A stretch of 64,000 bases of DNA from Nocardiopsis coralli (GTDB lineage Bacteria > Actinomycetota > Actinomycetes > Streptosporangiales > Streptosporangiaceae), in the NCBI RefSeq assembly GCF_014892575.1, contig NZ_JADBGI010000005.1, positions 248,001 through 312,000 on the forward strand, given 5' to 3'. A program made the position numbers and the translations under genes. The notes below the pieces were generated by a model that was not told the DNA's origin, searched no databases, and saw only the letters and a program-made list of their open reading frames with translations. Of this stretch, positions 9,256-18,051 are shown in pieces (within the stretch, counting starts at the first letter, position 1; each line of letters opens with the position of its first letter).

Positions 9256-9412
9256 GAAGAAGCCGTTCCACCCCGCGACGCGGGGATGAACCCCGGCTTC
9301 CCCGCCCAGTGGGGGATCCCAGGCCGCAGGTGGGAGAGGGCGACGCGCCCGGTCCCGGCCAGGCGGGCCACCGGGTCCGAAGTCTCGCCACACGTCCGTT
9401 CGAGAGGTGTTT

Positions 9413-11113
9413 GTGTCATCTGCCAGTTCGACTCGCTCGAAGCAGTCGGAGTCACTGCAAGAGCCCGTCATTCAGCAGCTGATCGAGCGTGGGCGGTCCC
9501 AGGGCTTCCTTGAGCCCGAGGACGTGCGCCGTGCCTTCGAAGAGGCCGAAATCCCCATGTCCCAGGCGCAGTCCGTGCTCCGCAGCCTCGCCAAGGAGGG
9601 CGTGACGGTCCTCGTTCCCGAGTCGGCCTCCTCCCGCCGCAAGTCTTCCTCGCGGCGCAAGTCGGCCTCCACCACTCGTTCGGCTCCCGCCGCTGAGCGT
9701 TCGGCCGCCCAGCCAAGCGCTCCGGCCAAGCCCGCCGCCAAGCCCGCGCGTGCTGCCGCTGCGCAGGAGCAGCCCGAGACGGTCACCGCCGTCGTGGACT
9801 CCTCCGACGACGAGCAGCCCGACGAGAAGGCGTCCGCCAAGAAGGCGGAGGCCAAGAAGCCCGCTGCGAAGAAGACGGCTGCTGCCAAGCCTGCCGCCAA
9901 GGCCGCCACCGGCGCCAAGAAGACGGCCGCGGCGTCCAAGAAGACGGCGGCGTCCACCAAGAAGTCGGCCAAGAAGGACCTCGAACTGGCCCCGGCCGGC
10001 GAGTTCGCCGACGAGGACATGGACGACCTCGAGCACACCGGCGCCGAGCTGGAGCTGGTCGAGGACCCGGCCGAGACCGAGAAGAAGCCGGTCAAGCCGG
10101 AGGCCGTGGGCGCCCCGACCAAGCCGGCCAACGAGGACGAGTCCTTCGTCCTCTACGACGATGACGACGACGCCCCCGCCGCCCAGGTGGTCGCGGCCGG
10201 CGCCACCGCCGACCCGGTCAAGGACTACCTGAAGCAGATCGGCAAGGTGCCCCTCCTCAACGCCGAACAGGAGGTCGAGCTCGCCAAGCGCATCGAGGCC
10301 GGCCTGTTCGCCGAGGAGAAGCTCTCCGAGGAGAGCGACGCCCTCACCTTCGAGCTGCGCGACGAGCTGGACTGGATCGCCGAGGACGGCGGCCGCGCCA
10401 AGAAGCACCTGCTCGAGGCCAACCTGCGCCTGGTCGTCTCTCTGGCCAAGCGCTACACGGGCCGCGGCATGCTGTTCCTGGACCTCATCCAGGAGGGCAA
10501 CCTCGGTCTGATCCGTGCGGTCGAGAAGTTCGACTACACCAAGGGCTTCAAGTTCTCGACCTACGCGACGTGGTGGATCCGTCAGGCCATCACCCGTGCC
10601 ATGGCCGACCAGGCCCGCACCATCCGTATCCCGGTGCACATGGTCGAGGTCATCAACAAGCTGGCCCGCGTCCAGCGCCAGATGCTCCAGGACCTGGGCC
10701 GCGAGCCCACCCCGGAGGAGCTGGCCAAGGAACTCGACATGACCCCCGAGAAGGTCGTCGAGGTGCAGAAGTACGGCCGCGAGCCGATCTCCCTGCACAC
10801 CCCGCTGGGCGAGGACGGCGACAGCGAGTTCGGTGACCTCATCGAGGACTCCGAGGCGATCCAGCCCGGCGAGGCGGTCAGCTTCACGCTCCTGCAGGAG
10901 CAGCTGCACTCGGTGCTGGACACGCTGTCCGAGCGCGAGGCCGGCGTCGTCTCGATGCGTTTCGGTCTCACCGACGGCCAGCCGAAGACTTTAGACGAGA
11001 TCGGCAAGGTCTACGGGGTCACCCGCGAGCGCATCCGGCAGATCGAGAGCAAGACGATGTCGAAGCTCCGTCACCCGTCGCGTTCGCAGGTGCTCCGGGA
11101 CTACCTGGACTAG
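9413..11113 (+). CDS. rpoD: Principal RNA polymerase sigma factor (RpoD/HrdB/SigA)
   Basis: This 566-residue group 1 sigma factor has a short region 1.1-like N-terminus and a long Lys/Ala/Pro-rich acidic linker (about residues 65-250). Region 1.2 ([16 protein letters not shown]), region 2 (about 335-405, with [13 protein letters not shown]), region 3 (about 415-490) and region 4 (ending [21 protein letters not shown]) follow. It directs core polymerase to housekeeping promoters. GTG 9413 has GAGAGG just upstream; GTG 9407 is an alternative. The codon for Leu in QPKTLDEIG is TTA (10991-10993), rare in such genomes. A 17-bp perfect hairpin follows. The neighbours DUF7455 and parE match what I recall around hrdB in Streptomyces. 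Confidence 0.96.
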   Translation: MSSASSTRSKQSESLQEPVIQQLIERGRSQGFLEPEDVRRAFEEAEIPMSQAQSVLRSLAKEGVTVLVPESASSRRKSSSRRKSASTTRSAPAAERSAAQPSAPAKPAAKPARAAAAQEQPETVTAVVDSSDDEQPDEKASAKKAEAKKPAAKKTAAAKPAAKAATGAKKTAAASKKTAASTKKSAKKDLELAPAGEFADEDMDDLEHTGAELELVEDPAETEKKPVKPEAVGAPTKPANEDESFVLYDDDDDAPAAQVVAAGATADPVKDYLKQIGKVPLLNAEQEVELAKRIEAGLFAEEKLSEESDALTFELRDELDWIAEDGGRAKKHLLEANLRLVVSLAKRYTGRGMLFLDLIQEGNLGLIRAVEKFDYTKGFKFSTYATWWIRQAITRAMADQARTIRIPVHMVEVINKLARVQRQMLQDLGREPTPEELAKELDMTPEKVVEVQKYGREPISLHTPLGEDGDSEFGDLIEDSEAIQPGEAVSFTLLQEQLHSVLDTLSEREAGVVSMRFGLTDGQPKTLDEIGKVYGVTRERIRQIESKTMSKLRHPSRSQVLRDYLD

Positions 11114-11160
11114 GACCCGGCCGGTCCCCAGGTAGGAAGTCAGACCGAAGAAGGCCTGAG

Positions 11161-11198
11161 CCGATGCGCCGCCCCGACCCCTCGGGGCGGCGCATCGG
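11161..11198 (+). terminator. Hairpin terminator of the sigma factor gene
   Basis: A perfect 17-bp stem (11161-11177 with 11182-11198) has a CCCC loop and no T-tract. It lies 47 bases after the stop codon. Confidence 0.8.
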
Positions 11199-11405
11199 CG
11201 CGTCGAGGGGTTCGACGTCCGCGGGTGTGGCGATCAGTCAGCGTGTGATCCCCGCGAGGCGGGCACGGCGCCCGTGCACCGCACAGCGTCTTCATCCGAC
11301 GCGCAACATGTTGCCGCAGGTGTTGTAGGTGCGACATAAAGTTACGATACCGGGTCGTATTGTGACTCTGAGTGTCTGGACGTGTGCGATCCCGGTGGTG
11401 GAGCC

Positions 11406-11436
11406 TTGACATGTCTCGGGCCCGCGGGGGCAGCAT
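11406..11436 (+). promoter_or_regulatory. Promoter TTGACA ... CAGCAT
   Basis: TTGACA at 11406-11411 is followed by CAGCAT at 11431-11436, spacing 19. The ATG at 11443 comes six bases after the hexamer, so the transcript is probably leaderless. Confidence 0.5.
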
Positions 11437-11442
11437 GGAGAC

Positions 11443-11739
11443 ATGATCGTAGCGTTCTCCGTAGCACCGGAAGGTAACGGCGAGTCTCTCGCACCGGCTG
11501 TGGCCCGTGCGGTCCGGGTGGTGCGCGAGAGCGGACTGCCCAACGAGACTTCGGCGATGTTCACCACTGTCGAAGGAGAGTGGGACGAGGTCATGGACGT
11601 GGTCAAACGGGCCACCGAGGCCGCCGGTGAAGGCGCCTCCCGCATCTCGCTCACCATCAAGGCCGACATCCGCGAGGGCGTGAGTGACGCCCTGCACGGC
11701 AAGGTCGACGCGGTCGAGCGCGAGCTCGGCAGCGGCTGA
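11443..11739 (+). CDS. MTH1187-family thiamine-binding protein
   Basis: The 98-residue protein matches the small ferredoxin-like MTH1187/YkoF family: MIVAFSVAPEG at the start, a central GLPNETSAMFTTVEGEWDEV, and a final amphipathic helix. Members bind thiamine or its pyrimidine and are thought to work with uptake systems, but no transporter gene is adjacent. Length is typical (about 95-105). The start ATG is preceded by TTGACA and a CAGCAT hexamer rather than a ribosome site. Monocistronic by position; the next gene is convergent. Confidence 0.85.
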   Translation: MIVAFSVAPEGNGESLAPAVARAVRVVRESGLPNETSAMFTTVEGEWDEVMDVVKRATEAAGEGASRISLTIKADIREGVSDALHGKVDAVERELGSG

Positions 11740-11778
11740 GACCCTACCGGCGAAAAACAACCGGCCGGGGGCGATGTG

Positions 11779-12519
11779 TCAGTCGCGCACGACGACGTCG
11801 AGCCGCCCCCGGTCCAGTTCCACCGTGTATCCCAGGTCGCGCAGCGCCCCGGTGAGCTCCTCCGGGGTGCGCGCGTCCACGTTCTCCAGCAACAGCGAAC
11901 GGGCGATGTCGCCCCGGGTCGCCTTGGCCATGTGGCTGACCACCGACCTCTTGGCCTGCCCGTCCACCACACGTTCGCGCAGCACCCGCACCGGCAGGGC
12001 GGCGCCGCTCTTGTACGCGGCCGCGTAGGCCGAGGAACGGCAGTCCACCAGCAGGTGGTCCCCGGTGAACCCCTCCAGCTCCTTCTTCGCCTCCCGGCGC
12101 CAGTACGCCGCCAGCCCGCCCAGCGGCGGGAGCTTGACCCCCATCGACAGCCGGTACGGAGGCAACCGGTCGGCCGGGCCCACCGCACCCCACAGCCCCG
12201 AGAAGATCAGGACGCGGTCGGTGCGGGGAAGGTCGCCCAGGCCCAGGCGGTCGTAGAGCACACCGGTGTAGAGCTGGTCGGCGCGCAGGGTCGGCGCGGT
12301 CTCCAGTGACAGGTTCCGCTTCAGGGCATCCGCCTGCGTGGGGGACAGCCCCAGGACCTCGCGGGCCTCCTCCTCCGGACCCGAGCACACCTCGGCCAGC
12401 GCCGCCATGACCTGCTCACGCGCGGGCCGCAGCCCCGGGAGGGTCAGGGAGTCCAGGTCGAGCGGGGGTCCGTCGCCGTCGGTGGCCTTCCCCTCGGACG
12501 GCGGCAGGAGGACGAGCAT
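11779..12519 (-). CDS. yaaA: Peroxide stress protein YaaA
   Basis: This 246-residue UPF0246/YaaA protein opens with the family signature MLVLLPPSEGKA. The conserved SGLWGAV and the region HLLVDCRSSAYAAAY are also present. In E. coli YaaA binds DNA and lowers intracellular iron under peroxide stress; that role is taken from the family. I use ATG 12519, just before the signature, with TGGAG about eight bases upstream; an upstream in-frame start would add 12 unrelated residues. Convergent with the thiamine-binding gene (39-base gap) and divergent from the GNAT gene. Confidence 0.9.
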   Translation of the reverse strand: MLVLLPPSEGKATDGDGPPLDLDSLTLPGLRPAREQVMAALAEVCSGPEEEAREVLGLSPTQADALKRNLSLETAPTLRADQLYTGVLYDRLGLGDLPRTDRVLIFSGLWGAVGPADRLPPYRLSMGVKLPPLGGLAAYWRREAKKELEGFTGDHLLVDCRSSAYAAAYKSGAALPVRVLRERVVDGQAKRSVVSHMAKATRGDIARSLLLENVDARTPEELTGALRDLGYTVELDRGRLDVVVRD

Positions 12520-12571
12520 GGCGGCTCCAGGTGACGGTGGGGCGGAGGAACCCACCCATGGTAGGCCCCGC

Positions 12572-12577
12572 TAGGAT
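12572..12577 (+). promoter_or_regulatory. -10 hexamer TAGGAT
   Basis: TAGGAT lies 29 bases before ATG 12607, which has its own GAGGAGG site at about 12594-12601. This gives an ordinary short leader. Confidence 0.45.
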
Positions 12578-12606
12578 CACGGCTTCCCGAACGTGAGGAG
12601 GCCGAC

Positions 12607-13287
12607 ATGCACGCGTGGGCACGCCGGGTGGCCGCGGACTGGCCGGCGTTGGAGACCGTCGAACGCGGCGGATGGCGCCTGGGCTGGGGCGACGGTGTCA
12701 CCAAACGCGCCAACTGCGCGCTGGTCCTGGACCCCGGGGCCGACGTCGGCGAGGTCACCCGGTTCTACCGCGGGCACGGGCTCTCTCCCTGTGTGCAGGT
12801 CTGGCCGGGGGAGGAAGGGGTCGACGCGCGGCTGGCCGAGGCCGGCTACCGGACCGTCGAACCCACACTCGTGCTCGACCGCGGGCTCGGCGACCGCCCC
12901 GACGGGCCGGGCACGACGGAGATCGGTGTCAGGCCGGCGCCGCAGTGGTCGGCCCTGACCTCCGGCACAGGGCACCAGGTCCGCGGGGTCGAACGCATCC
13001 TCGGGCAGGTCGAGGCGGGGTACGGGGTCGCGCCGGGCGGACAGGGGCGCGGCTGTGTGGTCGTCGACGGGGAGTCCGCCGCGATCTGTTCCATGGTCAC
13101 CGCGCCGGATGCCCGTGGCCGGGGCGTGGGGCGGGGCGTGCTCGCCGACCTTCTGGCCTGGGCCCACGACAAGGGCGCCCGCAGTGGGTACCTGTGCGTG
13201 GTCGAGGGGAACACCCCGGCGCTGGGCCTGTACGAGGGGTTCGGGTTCGCGCGGGTGAGCCGGTACCACAACCGCGTCCTGGGATGA
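12607..13287 (+). CDS. GNAT family N-acetyltransferase
   Basis: The 226-residue protein has an N-terminal half of unclear type and a C-terminal GNAT fold (about residues 135-226). The acetyl-CoA loop reads VTAPDARGRGVGRGVL, followed by GARSGYLCVVEGNTPALGLYEGFGF, the usual beta5-alpha4 region. Two GNAT-like halves (a fused, degenerate N-terminal copy) are possible. The acceptor is unknown. A strong GAGGAGG site precedes the ATG. A bidirectional hairpin separates it from the convergent DUF7455 gene. Confidence 0.85.
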   Translation: MHAWARRVAADWPALETVERGGWRLGWGDGVTKRANCALVLDPGADVGEVTRFYRGHGLSPCVQVWPGEEGVDARLAEAGYRTVEPTLVLDRGLGDRPDGPGTTEIGVRPAPQWSALTSGTGHQVRGVERILGQVEAGYGVAPGGQGRGCVVVDGESAAICSMVTAPDARGRGVGRGVLADLLAWAHDKGARSGYLCVVEGNTPALGLYEGFGFARVSRYHNRVLG

Positions 13288-13346
13288 GGGGCTGTTCGCG
13301 GCCGAGCCGGATCGTCGCGGGCGGGCCGTCAGGGTCCCGGAACAGC

Positions 13347-13380
13347 CGTGGGCGGCGGCCCGACAAGGCCGCCGCCCACG
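13347..13380. terminator. Bidirectional hairpin terminator
   Basis: A perfect 14-bp stem (13347-13360 with 13367-13380) and a 6-base loop lie between the convergent GNAT and DUF7455 genes. It can serve both strands. Confidence 0.8.
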
Positions 13381-13437
13381 CAAGCATGTTCTGTTGTGTC
13401 TTGTAGGGCCACGGGGTCACCCGCAACCGCGTTGTGG

Positions 13438-13659
13438 CTAACGCTCGTCCGTGGCGTTGTTGCTCTCGTGGAGCTTGTCGGTCTCGTCCTGGATGTCCGA
13501 GGCGATCTTGCGGATCGAGTCGTCGTGCTTGCGCATGTGGTGAGCGCAGAACAACAGCTCTCCGCCGGAGTTCAGCAGGACCCGGACATACGCCTGTGCA
13601 CCACAGCGGTCGCAACGGTCAGCGGCCGTCAGCTGGGTGGGGGCAAGGGTTCCAGTCAC
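13438..13659 (-). CDS. DUF7455 zinc-ribbon-like small protein
   Basis: The 73-residue protein carries CDRCGAQAYVRV (Cys16, Cys19) and LLFCAHHMRKH (Cys38, His41), a likely zinc site, followed by an acidic/polar helix. This matches DUF7455, a small actinobacterial family that I recall being found next to the principal sigma factor gene. Its function is not established. GTG 13659 is the only sensible start. Upstream on the same strand is TTGTCA with TATTGA about 18 bases on, a plausible promoter. Divergent from parE. Confidence 0.85.
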   Translation of the reverse strand: MTGTLAPTQLTAADRCDRCGAQAYVRVLLNSGGELLFCAHHMRKHDDSIRKIASDIQDETDKLHESNNATDER

Positions 13660-14135
13660 TTCGCCATCCTCAATACTCGGCGTTAGTCACCTCTGACAAC
13701 ATCTAACCCGGCGCGGACGTTCCCAACCTGATCCCGTGTACGCCGACAGCGGAATCAGCCTGGAAGATTCCCTTTCGTCCCGGTTCGGGGGCAATGTCAC
13801 CGCGCGTCGGCCCTTGTCTTCGGTGTACCCCTCGTGGTGCTTCCACATCCCCGGAAAACAGGAGCTTCCCGGTCAGCGGCCACCGGCCGCGGACCAGGGA
13901 GGTGGTAGTCTCGCGCGAGGCAGGACCCGCCGACCGACCGCGCGGAACACTCGATGCCGCCGCGGGCCCCGCGGCGGACGCACACCGCCGGCACCTTCCG
14001 CCCCTCCGCCCCCACCGTGTGAGGGATCACCCGCCTTCGGCGTGGCCCGCCCCTCGATCAGTCAGTGCGGCGCGGTACAAAGGGCACGCACCGCCACTGG
14101 AGCCCGATGGCCCTCAAGACGCAGGAGATGTCCGA
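13660..14135. other. Divergent intergenic region before parE
   Basis: This 476-base region holds the DUF7455 promoter on the minus strand (TTGTCA near 13695). A plus-strand TAGTCT hexamer at about 13907 would give parE a leader of more than 200 bases. Open frames through it are out of phase or lack a ribosome site. I see no gene. Confidence 0.45.
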
Positions 14136-16241
14136 GTGACCGCCTTGACCGCAGCCGTCCACGACCCAGAGGACTATTCCGCCCGGCACCTGTCGGTCCT
14201 CGAAGGTCTTGAGGCGGTGCGCAAACGGCCGGGCATGTACATCGGGTCCACCGACAGCCGCGGCCTCACCCACTGCATGTGGGAGATCATCGACAACTCC
14301 GTCGACGAGGCCCTGGGCAACTACTGCTCCCGGATCGACGTCACCCTCCACGCCGACGGATCCGTCTCCGTGGCCGACGACGGCCGCGGGATCCCGGTGG
14401 ACGCCGAACCCAAGTCCGGCCTGACCGGTGTCGAGCTCGTCATGACCAAGCTCCACGCGGGCGGCAAGTTCGGCTCCGGCTCCTACAACGCCTCCGGCGG
14501 CCTCCACGGTGTGGGCGCCTCCGTGGTCAACGCCCTCTCGGCCCGCCTCGACGTCGAGGTGGACCGCCAGGGCCACACCCACGCGCTCAGCTTCCGCCGG
14601 GGCATCCCCGGACGTTTCGCCGGCAAGGGCCCCGACGCCGAGTTCACCCCGGCCTCCGGGCTGGAGCAGGTGCGCAAGGTCGCCAAGAAGACCACCGGCA
14701 CCCGTATCCGCTTCTGGCCCGACACCCAGATCTTCCTCAAGGAAGCCGACATCGCGCGCGAGTCCCTGCTCGACCGCGCACGCCAGACCGCTTTCCTCAT
14801 CCCGGGCCTGACCATCGCCGTGCGCGACGAGCGCGCCGACGGCGAGGCCGCCTACGAGGAGGAGTTCCGCTTCGACGGCGGCATCGGCGAGTTCTGCACC
14901 TACCTGGCGCCCGACGAGGCCGTCAGCGACGTGCTGCGCGTCCAGGGCAGCGGCAAGTTCAACGAGACCGTGCCGATACTGGACGACGAGGGCCACATGG
15001 TGCCCACCGACGTCGAGCGCCGCCTGGACGTCGACATCGCCCTGCGCTGGGGCAGCGGCTACGACACCACCGTGCGCTCCTTCGTGAACGTGATCGCCAC
15101 CCCCAAGGGCGGCACCCACCTCAACGGGTTCGACCGCGCCCTGGTGCGGGTGATCAACGACCAGCTGCGCGCCACCAAGCTCCTCAAGAACAGCGACGAC
15201 CCCGTCACCAAGGACGACACCCAGGAGGGCCTGACCGCGGTCGTGACCGTGCGCCTTCCCGAACCGCAGTTCGAGGGTCAGACCAAGGAGATCCTGGGGA
15301 CCTCCGCGGCGGCGCGCATCGTCTCCCAGATCATGGGCAAGCACCTCAAGGAGTGGCTGACCTCCACCAAGCGCGCCGAGAAGGCCAAGGCCCGCGCGGT
15401 GCTGGAGAAGGTCGCCGGCGCAGCCAAGGCCCGCCTGGCCGCCCGCCAGCAGCGCGAGACCCAGCGGCGCAAGAACGCCCTGGAGAGCTCGGCTCTGCCG
15501 GCCAAGCTCGTGGACTGCCGGAGCGAAGGGCTGGAGCACAGCGAACTGTTCATCGTCGAGGGCGACTCGGCGCTGGGTACCGCGAAGCTGGCGCGCGACT
15601 CCGAGTTCCAGGCGCTGCTACCGATCCGCGGCAAGATCCTCAACGTGCAGAAGTCGTCCGTGGCGGACATGCTCAAGAACGCCGAGTGCGCCGCGATCCT
15701 GCAGGTGATCGGTGCCGGTTCCGGGCGCACCTTCGACATCGACGCCGCACGGTACGGCCGCATCATCCTCATGGCCGACGCCGATGTGGACGGCGCGCAC
15801 ATCCGTTGTCTGCTGCTGACCCTCATCTACCGGTACATGCGTCCCATGCTGGAGGCCGGGCGGGTCTACGCGGCCGTCCCGCCGCTGCACCGCATCGAGC
15901 TGACCAACACCAAGCGCAAGCGGGGCGCCAAGAAGGAAGACCGCTACATCTACACCTACTCCGACGCGGAGCTGCAGCGCACCCTGCTCGACCTGGAGAA
16001 GCGCGGCATCTCCTGGAAGGAGCCGGTGCAGCGGTACAAGGGTCTGGGTGAGATGGACGCCGACCAGCTCGCCGAGACGACCATGGACCCGCGCCACCGC
16101 ACGCTGCGGCGGATCCAGGTGGAGCAGGCCGAGGAGGCCGCGTCCGTGTTCAACCTGCTCATGGGCAACGAGGTGGCCCCGCGCCGCCGCTTCATCCAGG
16201 ACGGCGCGCAGGAGCTCGACGCCGCCCGCATCGACGCCTGA
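14136..16241 (+). CDS. parE: DNA topoisomerase IV subunit B (ParE)
   Basis: The 701-residue type IIA topoisomerase ATPase subunit contains the GHKL motifs EIIDNSVDEAL, DDGRGIPV and GGLHGVGASVVNAL. It then has a transducer domain and a TOPRIM domain with EGDSALG (Glu475) and DADVDGAH (Asp548, Asp550, Asp552). The subunit hydrolyses ATP to drive strand passage and decatenation. I call it ParE, not GyrB, because the matching A subunit is nearby and because the order next to the principal sigma gene is that of topoisomerase IV in related actinomycetes; the sequence alone does not prove it. GTG 14136 follows CAGGAGA at about 14122. Confidence 0.9.
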   Translation: MTALTAAVHDPEDYSARHLSVLEGLEAVRKRPGMYIGSTDSRGLTHCMWEIIDNSVDEALGNYCSRIDVTLHADGSVSVADDGRGIPVDAEPKSGLTGVELVMTKLHAGGKFGSGSYNASGGLHGVGASVVNALSARLDVEVDRQGHTHALSFRRGIPGRFAGKGPDAEFTPASGLEQVRKVAKKTTGTRIRFWPDTQIFLKEADIARESLLDRARQTAFLIPGLTIAVRDERADGEAAYEEEFRFDGGIGEFCTYLAPDEAVSDVLRVQGSGKFNETVPILDDEGHMVPTDVERRLDVDIALRWGSGYDTTVRSFVNVIATPKGGTHLNGFDRALVRVINDQLRATKLLKNSDDPVTKDDTQEGLTAVVTVRLPEPQFEGQTKEILGTSAAARIVSQIMGKHLKEWLTSTKRAEKAKARAVLEKVAGAAKARLAARQQRETQRRKNALESSALPAKLVDCRSEGLEHSELFIVEGDSALGTAKLARDSEFQALLPIRGKILNVQKSSVADMLKNAECAAILQVIGAGSGRTFDIDAARYGRIILMADADVDGAHIRCLLLTLIYRYMRPMLEAGRVYAAVPPLHRIELTNTKRKRGAKKEDRYIYTYSDAELQRTLLDLEKRGISWKEPVQRYKGLGEMDADQLAETTMDPRHRTLRRIQVEQAEEAASVFNLLMGNEVAPRRRFIQDGAQELDAARIDA

Positions 16242-16257
16242 GGCACAGAGACACCCA

Positions 16258-16286
16258 GGGCCCCCGGTCGCCCCGACCGGGGGCCT
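16258..16286. terminator. Bidirectional hairpin terminator
   Basis: A 13-bp stem (16258-16270 with 16274-16286) and a CCC loop lie between the convergent parE and cysteine desulfhydrase-like genes. Confidence 0.75.
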
Positions 16287-16315
16287 TCGCCGTGCGGGCG
16301 GCCGGACGCCGCGTC

Positions 16316-17461
16316 TCAGGGGTTCTTCGGCGGATCCCAGACGCCCTCGGTGACGAGGCGGTCGATCGCCGCGCGGTAGGGCGCCGGGTCCATGCCGCGC
16401 TCGCTCACCCACACGTCGTCGTAGTAACTGTGCTGGTAGCGCTCGCCGCCGTCGCAGATGAGCGTGACCACGCTGCCGGTGCGCCCCTCGCGCAGCATGC
16501 GCGCGATCAGGTGCCACACACCCCACAGGTTGGTCCCGGTCGATCCGCCCGCCGACAGCCCCGTGCGGTCGCGCAGGTCCCGCATCGCCGCGATGCTGGC
16601 GGCGTCGGGGACCGGCATCATCAGGTCGATCACCGACGGGACGAAGCTCGGTTCCATGCGGGGCCGGCCGATGCCCTCGATACGGGAGGGCATGCCGGTC
16701 GCGTAGTCGGGGGCGCCCGTCACCCACCCGGGGAAGAACGCGGAGTGCTCCGGGTCGACCACCGCCAAACGGGTCTGCAGACGGCGGTAGCGCAGGTACC
16801 GGCCGATGGTCGCCGACGTCCCCCCGGTCCCGGCGCCCACGACGACCCACTCCGGGCACGGATACCGCTCCAGCTCCAGCTGCTCGAAGATGGACTCGGC
16901 GATGTTGTTGTTGCCGCGCCAGTCCGTGGCCCGCTCGGCGTAGGTGAACTGGTCCATGTAGTGCCCGCCGGTCTCCTCCGCCAGGCGCTCGGCCTCGGTG
17001 TACATCTCCGGGGGAGCGTCGACGTAGTGGCACCGGCCGCCGTAGCGCTCGATGAGGGCGATCTTCTCCGGGCTCGTGCGGCGGGGGATGACCGTCACGA
17101 AGTCCAGCCCGATGAGCTGCGCGAAGTAGGCCTCCGAGACCGCGGTCGACCCGGAACTGGCTTCCACGATGGTGGTTCCCTCGGTGATCCACCCGTTGGC
17201 GAGCCCGTACAGGAACAGGGACCGCGCCAGGCGGTGCTTGAGGCTGCCGGTGGGGTGGACCGACTCGTCCTTGAGGTAGAGGTCGATGCCCCATTCCTCG
17301 GGGAGGGGGAAGGCGTGCAGGTGGGTGTCGGCCGAGCGGTTGGCGTCGGCCATCACCTTGCGCACGGCCTCGTCCGCCCAACGGCGGGAGGCGTGGGTGT
17401 CGCGTTCGACCCACGCGGGGTCCTCGCCGGGTTCGGGGACGTGCGGTGCTGGAGAGCTCAT
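16316..17461 (-). CDS. PLP-dependent cysteine synthase-family protein, Cds1-like
   Basis: The 381-residue fold-type II PLP enzyme has the lysine motif HPTGSLKHR (Lys75), the substrate loop [12 protein letters not shown], and the phosphate-binding glycine loop [14 protein letters not shown]. Overall it resembles the cysteine synthase-like group that includes mycobacterial Cds1 (a cysteine desulfhydrase). It may therefore release sulfide and pyruvate from cysteine instead of making cysteine. The motif TSGNT of true cysteine synthases is replaced by SSGST. ATG 17461 has no ribosome site but TAACGT lies six bases upstream, suggesting a leaderless mRNA. Confidence 0.82.
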   Translation of the reverse strand: MSSPAPHVPEPGEDPAWVERDTHASRRWADEAVRKVMADANRSADTHLHAFPLPEEWGIDLYLKDESVHPTGSLKHRLARSLFLYGLANGWITEGTTIVEASSGSTAVSEAYFAQLIGLDFVTVIPRRTSPEKIALIERYGGRCHYVDAPPEMYTEAERLAEETGGHYMDQFTYAERATDWRGNNNIAESIFEQLELERYPCPEWVVVGAGTGGTSATIGRYLRYRRLQTRLAVVDPEHSAFFPGWVTGAPDYATGMPSRIEGIGRPRMEPSFVPSVIDLMMPVPDAASIAAMRDLRDRTGLSAGGSTGTNLWGVWHLIARMLREGRTGSVVTLICDGGERYQHSYYDDVWVSERGMDPAPYRAAIDRLVTEGVWDPPKNP

Positions 17462-17467
17462 GCCCCA

Positions 17468-17473
17468 ACGTTA
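17468..17473 (-). promoter_or_regulatory. -10 hexamer TAACGT, probable leaderless start
   Basis: On the minus strand TAACGT lies six bases before ATG 17461. Confidence 0.35.
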
Positions 17474-17476
17474 ACG

Positions 17477-17507
17477 GGGCCGCGCCGGGGGATCCTCGGC
17501 GCGGCCC
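17477..17507 (-). terminator. Hairpin terminator of the TPR gene
   Basis: A perfect 11-bp stem (17477-17487 with 17497-17507) lies just after the TPR gene and just before the Cds1-like gene. Confidence 0.6.
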
Positions 17508-17516
17508 TGAGCGGTG

Positions 17517-17852
17517 TCAGTCGAGGCTGCCGCCGGACATCACCGCGTACATCCGGCGGTAGGTGGCCGCTTCCCCGTGGCGGTTCTGCCGCTCCAGGGT
17601 GCGGGCCAGGGCGATGTGCGCCCAGTTGTCGACAGGGTCGAGTTCGATGAGCCGGCGGAAGGTCTGTTCGGCCTTGTTGAGCTGGGCCGAGTCGAAGTAC
17701 GCACGGCCGAGCAGCTCCACCATCGAGCGCGTCTCGGTCTCCTCGTCCACCACGGTCTCGAGGATGCGGGCCGCGTAGATGGGGTCGCCCAGCTCCATGA
17801 ACATACGGGCGCGGTTGAAGGTCTCGTAGGTCTCGTAGGTGCTGTCAGCCAC
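17517..17852 (-). CDS. Small tetratricopeptide-repeat protein
   Basis: The 111-residue protein contains about two and a half TPR units: FNRARMFMELGDPIYAARIL, then LLGRAYFDSAQLNKAEQTFR, then NWAHIALARTLERQNRHGEA. Such repeats form a helical scaffold for protein binding; the partner is unknown. GTG 17852 follows a clear GAGAGGAG site; longer in-frame starts lie in sequence without coding character. It is separated from the next gene by a hairpin, so it is probably a single-gene unit. Confidence 0.8.
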   Translation of the reverse strand: MADSTYETYETFNRARMFMELGDPIYAARILETVVDEETETRSMVELLGRAYFDSAQLNKAEQTFRRLIELDPVDNWAHIALARTLERQNRHGEAATYRRMYAVMSGGSLD

Positions 17853-17985
17853 GGTGCTCCTCTCGACGACGCCGGGCCGCCTGGCGGTGACAACCGCCCG
17901 GGAGGGGTAGGCATTCCCGGGCCCGTACGGAGACCTACCCACCCCGGAGGGGCGTTGCCCGCCCGGCCCGTTTCCCCGTACACGC

Positions 17986-18030
17986 CTGTGGCCCGCACCG
18001 GGAAGCAGCGCTCCTCGGTGCGGGCCACAG
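17986..18030 (-). terminator. Hairpin terminator of the carbonic anhydrase gene
   Basis: A perfect 15-bp stem (17986-18000 with 18016-18030) and a 15-base loop lie directly after the stop codon of the minus-strand carbonic anhydrase gene. Confidence 0.75.
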
Positions 18031-18051
18031 GACGTCGACAGCGGGTCCGGC

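Larger units (their letters stand above)
11114..11442. other. Intergenic region, terminator plus promoter
   Basis: After the sigma gene come a strong hairpin (11161-11198), a GC-rich spacer, a more A/T-rich patch around 11330-11400, and the promoter of the thiamine-binding gene. No open frame with ribosome site is apparent. Confidence 0.5.

Noticed and set aside
9452-10909. Long open frame antisense to the sigma gene (Leu/Gly/Val-rich)
   Set aside because: It mirrors the GC-biased third codon positions of the sense gene, lacks a ribosome site, and its product has no domain. The sense frame is the known sigma factor.
11340-11362. Inverted repeat TACGA-N7-TCGTA as an operator
   Set aside because: Only five bases per arm; could be chance, and it lies too far from the mapped promoter elements to argue a role.
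14136-16241. Gyrase subunit B instead of topoisomerase IV ParE
   Set aside because: Not decisive from sequence, but the A subunit nearby lacks the GyrA box and the location next to the principal sigma gene fits topoisomerase IV. Gyrase genes are normally near dnaA in such genomes.
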